A stretch of DNA of 64,000 nt from DASUAS01 sp963756895 (GTDB taxonomy: Bacteria; Actinomycetota; Acidimicrobiia; IMCC26256; DASPTH01). The position numbers were made by a program, and so were the translations under genes. The notes beneath the pieces are model-generated. The model worked only from the letters and a program-made list of their open reading frames with translations, was not told the origin of the DNA and ran no database searches. Below, piece after piece: positions 28,901 to 37,727 of the stretch (position 1 is the first letter of the stretch; every line of letters starts with the position of its first letter). The stretch spans positions 124,001 to 188,000 of the forward strand of contig CAVWPI010000006.1 in assembly GCA_963756895.1 (NCBI GenBank). Direction: 5' to 3'.

Positions 28901-31591
28901 GGTCTCGGTCAGCGTGTAGGTGCCGGGGAACAACGACATGCTCTGGAACGCAGTCGGGTTCGATCCCGCCGTGGTCGTGAAGTTCAGGTTCTGGGTGCCG
29001 GCGCCGTTCCCGCTCCGCTGGATCGTGAACGCACCGCCCACACCACCCGCGGTCTGCTTCCGGACCTTGACCGTCGCCTTGGTCGGCGTGTTGCGGAACT
29101 CACACGCCACGATGTCCAGCGCACCGACGGACAACGAGACGCCGTCCGCGGTGTCGGTGATCTGGTTCGCCGGCACGGCCGCGCCGTTCTTGGTGCAGCT
29201 CGCGTTGCGGCCGTTCTGCGGCACGATCGTGTAGCCCGACTGCTGCGTCTCGGTGACGGTCACCGAGCCGGGGGTGACGTCGAAGGCGGGGGTCACGCCC
29301 GTGCCCGCGGCCGTGACGCCGACGCCCTGGGTCGAACCCGGGACGGCGAAGGTCCAGCCACCGGCCGGCGCGAAGCCACCCGGTCCCTCGACCTGCTTCT
29401 TCACCGTGACCGTGCCGCCGCAGAGCTGCGACGCGATCTGCTGGAGCTTGTTCTGGAGATCCTGGAAGTTGGCGGCCAGGAAGTAGTCGTCGTTGAGCGT
29501 CGGGCCGCTGACGGCCTGGAGGTTGTTGGTCGCGGCGTCGCTGCCGATGGCGACACCCACCATCTTGAGGTTGGGGTTGGCGGCCTTGACCGCGTTCGAG
29601 GAGAAGACACCTTCCTCGACCTCGCGGAACGTGGTGTCGGACCCGGTGCCACCGCTCTGGGGGTCGCCGTAGAAGGTCGGGTTGCCGTCGGTCAGGAAGA
29701 CGACGATGTCGTAGCTCCCCGCGGCGCCGACCACCTGGCGCAGGCCGGCGTCCCAATTCGTACCGCCGTTGTTGCCGCCCGGCTTGGTGCGGGCGTCGAT
29801 CCAGGTCGCGCGCAGTCGTCCGCGCCGCCCGAGCTCGAGACGTCCGTGAGGCCGAGGTTGCTGTTGCCGCTGGCCGGCGCGTTGGTGGCGAAGGTGTAGC
29901 CACCGACCTTCGACGGCGTGCCCTGGAGGGCGGTGACGAAGGCCTTGGCCGACGTCTTCATCTCGCCGAGCTCGGTGTCGCTGATGGAGTTGGAGAGGTC
30001 CATCACGAGGCCGATGTTGATGCCGCACTCGCTCGGGAACGCCGGGTTGGTGCGCCGGTTGGCGAAGTCACGGGTGTTCGTGTTCGAGCCCGACCCACCG
30101 GTGGTGACGCCCTGGCCGTAGATCTGGGAACCAGCGCTCGAGGTGGTGAGGGTGTCGATGCGCTGGAAGTTCGGAGCCGAGGTGGTCTCGCGGACGTAGT
30201 AGGTGGTGTTCGGGCTCAGGCCGCCGACCACGCAGGTGCCGGTGCCGTCGGTGGTGCACGTGGCACCCGGGACTGCGGTGGTGTACGTCGCGTTGCTGTA
30301 GACCTGGAAGGAGGCGCCGGCGAGGTTGTTCACCGAACCGTTGGCCGCGCGGTCGCCCTTCTTGTGCATCGTGATGCTGGCGACGTTCTGCCCGAAGGTC
30401 GCGGTGCAGGTCGCACGCGCGGTGGCGTCGTCCTCGAGGTAGATGTTCCGCGCGTTGGCGACGTCGGAATTGCCGTTCTGCTGGTCGACGCCGGTGCAGC
30501 TGATGCTGGTGAGGTTCCAGCCCGACGCCGGCAGGGGCGTCGTCACCGAGAGGCGGTAGCGCAGGTTCTGGCTCAGCTGCGTGGACCCGGTGCCGCCCCA
30601 GTTCCAGGCGCCGGTGTTGCCGAGCGCGGTGCTCTCACCCTGGGCGTTGTTCGCGCCCTGCGCGACGGGCACCGGGGTGTTGGTGGTGCACCCGGTGCCG
30701 AGGCTGTGGCTGCTACCGGGGCAGGACTCGAGCTTGAAGGTGAAGTTGGGGGCGCCTGCGCCCGAGACCACCGAGACGGTGATCGAGCGGTCGCGCGGTC
30801 GACGGGCCCGACGGGTCGGCGATCACCGCGTCGGTCGCGGGGCTGGCGTCGCCCGCGCCGCCGTCCTGCAGCTGCACGGTCGCGTCACCGGTGGTGGCGT
30901 CGACCGCGGTCCGGTCGGCGAGGTCGCTCCACACGCCGTGCTGGAGGAAGTGGACGCTGTCGGGCACGAAGCCCGCGGGAGTGATGTAGGTGACGGCGGC
31001 GGAGTCGCCCGGGTTGGCGACCTGCACGTCGTAGTCGAAGAGTCCGTACGGGAGAGTCACACCGTCGGGCGGAGGGTTGTCGCTCGGCACGCTCACCGCG
31101 TTCACGTCGTGCAGCGACGTGCCCGCGGGAGACACGATCGTCACGTAGTCGTCGAGCTCACCGTTGCCGTCGACGTCGAGTGCCGAGGGCAGTGACGCGA
31201 CGTTCGTCTGCTCCGCGTCCGCGATGCCGTCCTCGTTGTTGTCACCGTCGTGCGGCGCGCGCGCTTCGATGCTGGCCGCGACACCGTCGTCGTCGACCGT
31301 GGTCGGCGCGGGTGCGGGCGCGGTGGTCGGCGGCGCGGGCGTGTCTGTCGTCGCGGGTGGTTCCGGCGCGGTCGTGCTCGTCGGCGCGTCCACGGTCGCG
31401 TCGGTCGACGTCGGCGCGGTCGTGGTCGGCGCGGTGGCGTCGGCCGTCTGCGCGGTGTCGTCGGTCGACGACGGGTCGGCCGATGCGGTCGCGAAGGGCG
31501 ACAGCACGAGACCGGCGACGACGAACAGGAGCATCACGATCCCGAAGGTGCGCGCTCGCAGTCGGTGAGTGGAAGTGGAGCGGTGGATCAC
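22948..31591 (-). CDS. giant cell-wall-anchored surface protein: VWA, repeated SpaA/prealbumin-like domains, DUF11 repeats, LAFTG (three frame breaks)
   Basis: About 2,880 residues. Order: signal peptide (IVMLLFVVAGLVLSP, ending ATASA); Thr/Pro/Ala linker; a domain with a DGDNNEDGIADAEQ calcium-type motif; SpaA-like domains; a von Willebrand A domain (GLVMDLSNSISD; later FLTDGNPTF); two more SpaA-like domains; eight ~102-residue repeats with pattern KxWxGGxxGE...ETGL...C...CTVTNTR; one divergent copy; seven DUF11 repeats; then LAFTGSDGG, a membrane helix and RRRRRSG, a class-E-like sortase signal. Frame breaks lie near 28735, 29820 and 30800. The GTG at 31591 gives a proper signal peptide. 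Likely an adhesin or pilus-tip-like fibre; no sortase is in the window. Confidence 0.85.
23080..25950 (-). repeat. seven DUF11 (CARDB-like) repeats in the giant protein
   Basis: Units of about 120-140 residues start with patterns such as VDLKIVKSDGG, SDLAITKTAPATG or VSIVKTDTPDPV, pass through NLGPSDA and end near NTATV or a TNNY motif. They form the membrane-proximal stalk, directly before the sorting signal. Confidence 0.8.
24385..25116 (-). repeat. two nearly identical adjacent DUF11 units, 366-bp period
   Basis: 24385-24750 and 24751-25116 share long identical stretches (for example around 24441 and 24807), differing mostly at scattered third positions. The other units are far more diverged, so this pair reflects a recent duplication or gene conversion. 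Confidence 0.75.
26240..28775 (-). repeat. eight ~102-residue SpaA/prealbumin-like tandem repeats
   Basis: The period is 306 bp over 26.4-27.3 kb, with slightly longer copies up to 28.8 kb. Each unit has K-x-W near its start, GTY near the middle, ETGL-x-GW, one Cys, and ends CTVTNTR-x-G. The two cysteines per unit could form a disulfide; no isopeptide bond can be assigned from sequence alone. Confidence 0.8.
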
Positions 31592-31973
31592 GACAACCTC
31601 GTGTGCACTTACGCCGTGACCAGCAGTCACGGCATGACGGTGCGCAAGTCGGTCTCACCACTCGCTCGCCCCGGGGTCACATGGGTGACCGGACTGGGCC
31701 CCGGGGGTCAACGCTTCCTGCCTTCTCTGCCCTTGCCCGGGCCCTTCGGCCCGGCCTTGCTGCCACGCTCAGCGAGATCTGCCACCAGAGTGACCACTCA
31801 ACGTGAGTCGACAGTATGCACGAACGCGGAGCGTGAACCAAATATCGCTCTCCGAGTGTGCCGGATGTCCCGTCTGGGCGAGGTGCGCGAGCGCATCGGG
31901 AGCGGCACGAACCCGTTCCCCACCATGGTGCGGCGTCGACGCCGAGCCGGTCCTGCAGCGCGGTCGCGCCTGG
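31592..31973. other. 382-bp intergenic region with two GTGAC/GTCAC palindromes
   Basis: No gene is seen. Two inverted repeats lie upstream of the giant gene: CCGTGAC-N5-GTCACGG at 31614-31632 and GGTCAC-N4-GTGACC at 31675-31690, their centres about 60 bp apart. They are candidate regulator sites. No convincing -10/-35 pair was found between them and the GTG start. The far part may hold the uncertain 3' end of the AraC-type gene. Confidence 0.4.
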
Positions 31974-32683
31974 TCAGGAGATCGTCAGCCGGTGCCCCGC
32001 GCTCGGTCGTCCGACGCGGCGGCCTCGGCGAGCATCGCCTGGGGCGTGGCGTCGGCGAGGCGGCGCACGTCGTTGATCATGTGCGCTTCGTCGTGGTGAC
32101 CGAAACGGGCGGCGGTGCGCGACCAGCTCTCTCCCCGGCCCGCGGCCAACCGCGCCTGCATCCGTCCGATGCGCCGCGAGGCGCTGGGGGCTGTGTCCGG
32201 TGAGCGCCAGCACCCGCCGGTGCAGGTGCCGCGTGCTGTATCCGATCTCGTCGGCGAGCGCGCCGATGTCGCGCGCGCGGAGGGCGACCGCCGCCAACGG
32301 GTCGGGTCGCTCCGCGTCGCGCGCCAGCTCAGTGAGCGGACGAGGCTTCACGACGTCACGCAGCAGGACCCGGAGGTTGGTGAGCTCGCTGCCGGGCACG
32401 CCGTACAGCGCGGTGAACGCACCGGGGTGGAGCCGGATGCCGAAGGTGTCTTCCCCCGGCTGGAGCTCGGCCACGATCGCGCCGCTCAACGCGAACCCAC
32501 GACGTCGTCGCCGATCAGGTCGATGCACGCGTCGAGGATGACCCGGAGCGGGACAGCTCGGTCGCTGCGCAGACGCCAGAACGTCGCGACCCACGGCGCC
32601 AACGCGGCCGGTCGCACGAGCTCGTCGTAGAGCGGGGAGAAGGTCGCCGACGACAGCGGCGTCGCGCCGACCCCGACGGCCAC
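31974..32683 (-). CDS. AraC-family transcription regulator (at least two frame breaks)
   Basis: About 235 residues. The N-terminal part (SPLYDELVRPAALAPWVATFWRL, then RVILDACIDLIGDD) matches the DUF6597-type sensor domain. The C-terminal part holds the AraC helix-turn-helix: DIGALADEIGYSTRHLHRRVLALTGHSPQRLA and, in another frame, RMQARLAAGRGESWSRTAARFGHHDEAHMINDVRRL. Breaks lie near 32490 and 32190. The start (GTG 32683) and end (TGA 31974) are approximate; the start overlaps a remnant of a VOC gene on the other strand. Confidence 0.6.
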
Positions 32684-32752
32684 ACCTGGGAGGTCGCGTT
32701 CGTCAGCGCGCTCGTGCGGCACGACGACGGCACCGTGGAGCTCCCGCCATGA
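32669..32752 (+). pseudogene. C-terminal remnant of a VOC (glyoxalase-fold) protein
   Basis: The frame DPDGHTWEVAF followed by VRHDDGTVELPP and a stop is the characteristic last strand and tail of VOC-superfamily proteins. No VOC N-terminus can be read upstream, where the AraC gene runs on the opposite strand. Its TGA overlaps the ATG of the next gene (ATGA), as in an operon. It is either a gene truncated by rearrangement or an assembly join. Confidence 0.5.
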
Positions 32753-33085
32753 CCGGGGAGGAGCTGCGCGCCTCATGCCCCGCGCTCCCCGACACGATCG
32801 AGATGTTCGCGTTCAGCCCCGGCTGCTCGGTGTTCAAGCGTCCGACGGCAAGATGTTCGCGGTATCGGTGACCGACGCCGAGCCGGTCGACGTCAGCCTC
32901 ACGTGCGACCCGGACCGCGCCGCCGACCTGCGCTGGCAGTACGACGCGATCGTCGAGGGCTACCACCTGAACAAGCGCCACCGGATCACGGTGACGGCCA
33001 ACGCCGACGTCGCCGATGCGATATTCGTCGAGCTGATCGAGGACAGCTTCGACCTGGTCCGCCCCGCGAGCGTCGCCGGGCGTAG
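32749..33085 (+). CDS. MmcQ/YjbR family protein (frame breaks)
   Basis: About 112 residues. MTGEELRASCPALPDT is the N-terminus; after a break near 32835 the frame gives DGKMFAVSVTDAEPVDVSLTCD, then YDAIVEGYHLNKRHRITV and VELIEDSFDLV, the signature of the MmcQ/YjbR (CyaY-like fold) family of small DNA-binding-like proteins. The end at 33085 assumes a second break near the C-terminus. It converges with the DUF1385 gene. Confidence 0.65.
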
Positions 33086-33101
33086 TGAGGACGGGCGGAG
33101 G

Positions 33102-34058
33102 TCAGGCGTTGCCGAGGGCGGGACGCGGCACCGTCCCGGGGGCGGCGAGACGACGCGGACGGGCGTCGACCTCGGCCAGCTGCTCCGCGGTGAGGACCGC
33201 CCGCAGCGACGCCACCGCCACCTCGACCTGGTCGAGCGAGGGCTGGCGCGTCGTGAGCCGCTGGAGCAAGAGGCCCGGCTTCATCGCCACGCGCACCCAG
33301 GCCCGGTCCATGTGCCTGGCCGCGAAGCGGATGACCTCGTAGCTCACTCCCGCGATCACCGGCAGGAGCACGATGCGGCTCAGGATGAGCAGCGCCCAGC
33401 CGGGGCGGCCGATGAACGAGTACACGAAGATGGTGATCACCATCACCGTGAGCAGGAAGTTGGTGCCGCACCGCACGTGCGAGGTGTCGAACCGCTGCGC
33501 CGACTCCGCGGTGAGCTCGACGTCGTTCTCGTAGGCGGCGATCGCCTTGTGCTCGGCGCCGTGGTACATGAAGACGCGCTTGATGTCCTTCATCTGCCCG
33601 ATGAGGAGCAAGTACCCGAGGAAGATGCCCAGGCGCAACGCACCTTCGGCGACGTGGAACCAGAACCCGTCGAGCCCGAGGAAGTTGCCGAGCCCGTTGG
33701 CCGCGACCGCGGGGAGCACGATGAAGATGGCGGTGAAGAACGCGAGCGCGATGCCGATGGTCCAGCCCATGGCCTTGGAGGAGATCTGCTCCTCCTCGGG
33801 GATCTGGCGGTTCGCCGACCACGTGAGCGCCTTCATCCCGAGCGTCATCGACTCGGCCAGCGCCATCACGCCGCGCATGAGCGGGATCTTCGCCCATCGC
33901 TCCGCCCAGTTGGGCGTGTCGTGGGTCTCGATCTCGATGTCGCCCTCGGGTGTGCGCACCGCGATCGCGTACGACCGCTCGCCGCGCATCATGACCCCTT
34001 CGACGACCGCCTGACCGCCCATGTAGCGGGGGCTCGAGGAGGGGGTCCCGTCGCTCAT
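33102..34058 (-). CDS. DUF1385 family membrane protein
   Basis: 318 residues. YMGGQAVVEGVMMRGERSYAIAVR at the start and VFMYHGAEHKAIAAYEN in the middle are the family signatures, with several membrane helices (TIGIALAFFTAIFIVLPAVAA; LRLGIFLGYLLLIGQM; NFLLTVMVITIFVYSFIG). Function unknown; these proteins commonly sit between rpmE and prfA in Gram-positive bacteria. ATG 34058 is set 4 nt after the rpmE stop, so it is in that operon. Confidence 0.88.
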   Translation of the reverse strand: MSDGTPSSSPRYMGGQAVVEGVMMRGERSYAIAVRTPEGDIEIETHDTPNWAERWAKIPLMRGVMALAESMTLGMKALTWSANRQIPEEEQISSKAMGWTIGIALAFFTAIFIVLPAVAANGLGNFLGLDGFWFHVAEGALRLGIFLGYLLLIGQMKDIKRVFMYHGAEHKAIAAYENDVELTAESAQRFDTSHVRCGTNFLLTVMVITIFVYSFIGRPGWALLILSRIVLLPVIAGVSYEVIRFAARHMDRAWVRVAMKPGLLLQRLTTRQPSLDQVEVAVASLRAVLTAEQLAEVDARPRRLAAPGTVPRPALGNA

Positions 34059-34062
34059 CGGA

Positions 34063-34380
34063 TCAGGCCTCGGCCGACGCCTTCTCGGCCTTCTCGGCCC
34101 TGTCGGACGTGTCGGCCGCGGCCTTCTTCGTGCCCTTGTCGGCCGCAACCTTCTTGGTGGCCTTGGCGCCCTTCACGGGAGTCGCCTTGGCGAGCCGGCG
34201 ATTGAACCGGTCGACGCGACCACCGGTGTCGACGAGCTTCTGCTTGCCGGTGAAGAAGGGGTGGCACTCCGAGCAGAGCTCGACGCGCAGCGAGGGAACC
34301 GTGGAGCGGGTGGTGAACTCGTTGCCGCACGAGCAGTGCACCTTGCACTCGACGTAGTCGGGGTGGATGTCGGTCTTCAT
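34063..34380 (-). CDS. rpmE: 50S ribosomal protein L31 with Lys/Ala-rich extension
   Basis: 105 residues, about 30 longer than the usual L31. The L31 core MKTDIHPDYVECKVHCSCGN ... LCSECHPFFTGKQKLVDTGGRVDRFNRR has the zinc-binding cysteines of the C+ type. The extra tail (KATPVKGAKATKKVAADKG and on) is basic and of low complexity. TAGACT lies 9 nt upstream of the ATG, with no ribosome site, implying a leaderless mRNA. Confidence 0.95.
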   Translation of the reverse strand: MKTDIHPDYVECKVHCSCGNEFTTRSTVPSLRVELCSECHPFFTGKQKLVDTGGRVDRFNRRLAKATPVKGAKATKKVAADKGTKKAAADTSDRAEKAEKASAEA

Positions 34381-34389
34381 GATCGGTCC

Positions 34390-34395
34390 AGTCTA
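34390..34395 (-). promoter_or_regulatory. -10-like hexamer of a leaderless rpmE promoter
   Basis: TAGACT on the minus strand, 9 nt before the rpmE ATG. Confidence 0.45.
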
Positions 34396-34463
34396 GGAGA
34401 AGCCGTGCGCCCGGAATTCACGGGCAGTGGTCAAGAGAACACCAGCGCCAGGCAATTGATTTC

Positions 34464-34484
34464 ACACCGGATTCGTGCCGGTGT
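34464..34484 (-). terminator. hairpin after rho
   Basis: ACACCGG and CCGGTGT pair around a 7-nt loop, 15 nt past the rho stop codon. No U-tract. Confidence 0.5.
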
Positions 34485-34498
34485 CTTGCGGAGACGGG

Positions 34499-36266
34499 TC
34501 AGCCCCCTGGCGTCGGGGCCTTCCCGATCTCGCGGAGGAACTCGTTGTTGTCCTTGGTGGTGCGGATCTTGTCGAGGAGCAGCTCCACGCCCTTGCCCTC
34601 CTCGAGCGCGTTGAGCACCCGCCGCAGCTTCCAGACCTGCTGCAGCTGGTGGCGGTCGAACAGGAGCTCCTCGTGGCGGGTGCTCGAGGCGGCGACGTCG
34701 ATCGCCGGGTAGATGCGCCGCTCGGCGAGGTGCCGGTCGAGGCGCAGCTCCATGTTGCCGGTGCCCTTGAACTCCTCGAAGATCACCTCGTCCATGCGGC
34801 TCCCGGTCTCGATCAGCGCGGTGGCGATGATCGTGAGCGAGCCGCCCTCCTCCACGTTGCGCGCCGCACCGAAGAACTTCTTCGGCGGGTAGAGCGCGGT
34901 GGAGTCGACGCCGCCCGACATGATCCGGCCAGAGGTGGGCGCGGCGAGGTTGTAGGCGCGGGCGAGGCGCGTGATGCCGTCGAGGACGACGACGACGTCC
35001 TTCCCGTGCTCGACGAGTCGCTTGGCCCGCTCGATCGCGAGCTCGGCGACCTGGGTGTGCTCGTCGGCCGGACGGTCGAACGTGCTCGCCACCACTTCGC
35101 CGCGCTGCACGTGGCGCTTCATGTCGGTGACCTCTTCGGGCCGCTCGTCGACGAGCAGCACCATGAGATGCACTTCGGGGTTGTTGCGCTCGATCGCGTA
35201 CACCAGCTGCTTGAGGATGGTGGTCTTCCCCGCCTTGGGCGGCGAGACGACCAGCCCGCGCTGACCCTTCCCGATCGGTGCGATCAGATCGATGATGCGA
35301 CCGGTGATCTCCTGCGGGTCGGCGCCGACCTCGAGGTGGAGCTTGTCGTCGGGGAACAGCGGGGTGAGGTCCTCGAAGCGCGGCCGGGCGTGGGCGTCGT
35401 CGGGCGTCAAGCCGTTGATGTCGTCGACCCGTAGCAGCGCGGGGTACTTCTCGTTGCTCGCCTGCGGGCGTGACGTACCGGTGACGAAGTCGCCCTTGCG
35501 GAGCGCGAAGCGGCGCACCTGCGAAGCGGACACGTAGACGTCCTTCTGCGCGGGGAGGTAGCCGTCGCCGCGGAGGAAGCCGTAGCCCTCGGGGCGGAGA
35601 TCGAGGAGCCCCTGCACCGGGATCGGGTCGCCCTGGTACTCACCCGGGCGGCTGTCACCTCCGGGCTGGTCCTGGCTGCCGCGGCCGCGGCGGCGCCGGC
35701 GGCCGCGCCGGTTGCCCTCGCCGAAGGACTGGCGCTCGTCCTCGAGGTCGACGCCATCACCCCGACCGTCGTCGTCACCGTCGGAATCGGCATCGTCGTC
35801 GTCGCCCGCGCGAGCTGGTGGCGTGGGCGGCGTCTTCACCTGCGTCGTCGCGGTCGTCGACGTCGGAGCGATCGGTGTCGGCGGTCTCGGGCGGCTCAGG
35901 TCGTTCGGCCGGCGGCGGCGCGGGCGCGGGTGCGGCGCGGCGCGTCCGGGGTCGCGGCATCGGCGGCTCGTCGACGGGCGTGTCGGCGCCGAGCGCGTTC
36001 TCCTCCTCCGCCAAGGCGGCGAGGTCGTCGGCCGGGGCCTGTGACGCGCGCGCTGAACGCACGCGCCGCGGCTTGGACGCCGGCGCGGCTGTCGTCTCGG
36101 TCGCGGCCGGCTCTCCGCCGTTGGCGGCGGCGAGGATCGCATCGATCAGATCGGCCTTGCGCATGCGCGTGGCCGCCTTCACACCGATGGCGCCCGCGAT
36201 GGTGTGGAGCTCGTCGCGGTCCTTGCCGGCGAGCACCGAGCGGTCGATCTGCTGCTCCGTGGCCAT
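34499..36266 (-). CDS. rho: transcription termination factor Rho (one frame break)
   Basis: About 589 residues. The N-terminal SAP-like helix pair (ELHTIAGAIGVKAATRMRKADLIDAILA) is followed by a long Arg/Asp/Pro-rich insertion typical of actinobacterial Rho, which helps it load on GC-rich RNA; the RNA-binding domain begins GLLDLRPEGYGFLR; the ATPase has SPPKAGKTTILKQL. The frame breaks near 35820 within the low-complexity insertion. ATG 36266 has GGGAGAGGGA upstream. The 239 bp before it (36267-36505) contain no gene; they may hold the promoter, but no clear one was found. Confidence 0.95.
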
Positions 36267-36505
36267 TCCCTCTCCCTCGACCCGACGCACCGCGCGCGCT
36301 GGCACGGCGATGGGACGGGCACGATTGTCACTCCTCGACAGCTACGGGGACCCTGCCGGGGCTTGGCACCTGAAACCGGGATCTCGTCCAGTGCACTGGG
36401 CGAAGAATCGACCGGCGGCGGGTGCCACTGTAACACCTCCCTCCGCCTTCGCTCGCGTCGGCTCGCTCCGTTCCGAACGGCCGACGAGAGGGCCTCGGCG
36501 AGGAC

Positions 36506-37658
36506 CTAAGCGAGGAGGCGCGCCATCAGGTCGTGCGCGGGTACCGGTGCCTGCCCGGCGACGCCGCGCTCGGTGTACTCGCCGCCCGCTCCCTCGAGGT
36601 CGGTGCCGTAGAGGAGGTAGGGCACCGGGTCCGACGTGTGCGTGCGCGCGGCGCACGGCGTGGCGTGGTCGGGCAGGAGCAGGAGACGGAAGGGCTCGCC
36701 CGCGAGCCCGTCGACCAGCGGCCCGATGATGTCGGCGTCCCACCGTTCGAGCGACGCCACCTTCTCGTCGATCGCACCCTGGTGACCGGCCTCGTCGGTG
36801 GCCTCGACGTGGAGGAGGAAGAAGTCCCGGTCGGCGAGCGACGCGAGGGCGGCGTCGCGCTGCGCGACGTAGTCGTTGTCGAATCCCGCGGTGGCGCCGG
36901 GAACGTCGAGCACCTCGATGCCCGACAGCACACCGAGGCCCCGCACCAGATCGACCGCGGAGGAGAGCCGACCGGTCACCCCGTGGCGGGCAGGGAAGTT
37001 GGGCAGCTGCGGGCGGGTGCCCTGCCCCCAGAGCCAGATCTGGGTCGCCACGGAACCGACCTCGTCGGCCGCGCCGCGCCACCACCGGCTTGGAGGCATC
37101 CATGAGCGCGCTGAGCTTCTCCGCCGCGGGCCCGGTGGGGAGCACGACGCGCTGACCGGTGAGATCGTGCGGAGGGACGCACTCGGCGTCACCGAAGTCG
37201 CTCGGCACGACGCAGAGGTGGCGGTACTCGACGCCCGGATGGAAACGCACGCCGTCGCGCCCGTGACCGAGCGCGTCGTCGAGCGCGGCCACGATCACGT
37301 GGCTCTGCTCACTGGTGACGTGGCCGGCGGCGAAGTCGACCATCACGTCGTCGGTGACGGTCACGAGGTTGCAACGGAACGCCACCTCTCCCGGCGCGAG
37401 CTCCACGCCCATCGCCGCGGCCTCGATCGGCGCGCGCCCCGTGTGGTATTCGGTCGGGTCGTACCCGAGGATGGCGAGGTTGCCGACATCACTCCCCGGC
37501 GGCAGTCCGGGAGGAATCACCTCGGCCAGCCCGACCTCGGACGACGCCGCCAGGCGCGCCAGGTTCGGCATGCGCGCGGCTTCGAGCGGTGTGCGGCCGC
37601 CGAGCTCGATGAGCGGTTCGTCGGCGCAACCGTCGGGCACCAGGACGAGGTACTTCAT
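36506..37658 (-). CDS. apgM: ApgM-type cofactor-independent phosphoglycerate mutase / possible homoserine kinase analogue (one frame break)
   Basis: About 384 residues of the alkaline-phosphatase superfamily, archaeal-type iPGM (COG3635). MKYLVLVPDGCADEP, PPGSDVGNLAILGYDP (catalytic Ser), HVEATDEAGHQG and LLLPDHATPCAARTHTSDPVPYLL are the metal-site blocks. The frame breaks near 37080. Family members near threonine genes have been proposed as functional analogues of homoserine kinase. Here no GHMP-type thrB is seen beside hom and thrC, which makes that reading plausible, though glycolytic mutase is equally possible. TAACCT lies 6 nt before the ATG at 37658. Confidence 0.85.
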
Positions 37659-37664
37659 CACGCG

Positions 37665-37670
37665 AGGTTA
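37665..37670 (-). promoter_or_regulatory. -10-like hexamer of a leaderless apgM promoter
   Basis: TAACCT on the minus strand, 6 nt before the apgM ATG. Confidence 0.4.
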
Positions 37671-37712
37671 CGCGACGGGGTTGCCCGAGGTTTCGGCGTG
37701 GGTTGCAGACGG

Positions 37713-37718
37713 TACCGT
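37713..37718 (+). promoter_or_regulatory. -10-like hexamer of a leaderless promoter
   Basis: TACCGT, 9 nt before the ATG of the sugar dehydrogenase gene. Confidence 0.4.
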
Positions 37719-37727
37719 GCCGAGGTC

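Noticed and set aside
31614..31632. CRP-like site (TGTGA-N6-TCACA) before the giant gene.
   Set aside because: The half-sites match in part, but the spacing is 7 rather than 6 and the outer T/A bases are absent, so it is reported only as an unassigned palindrome.
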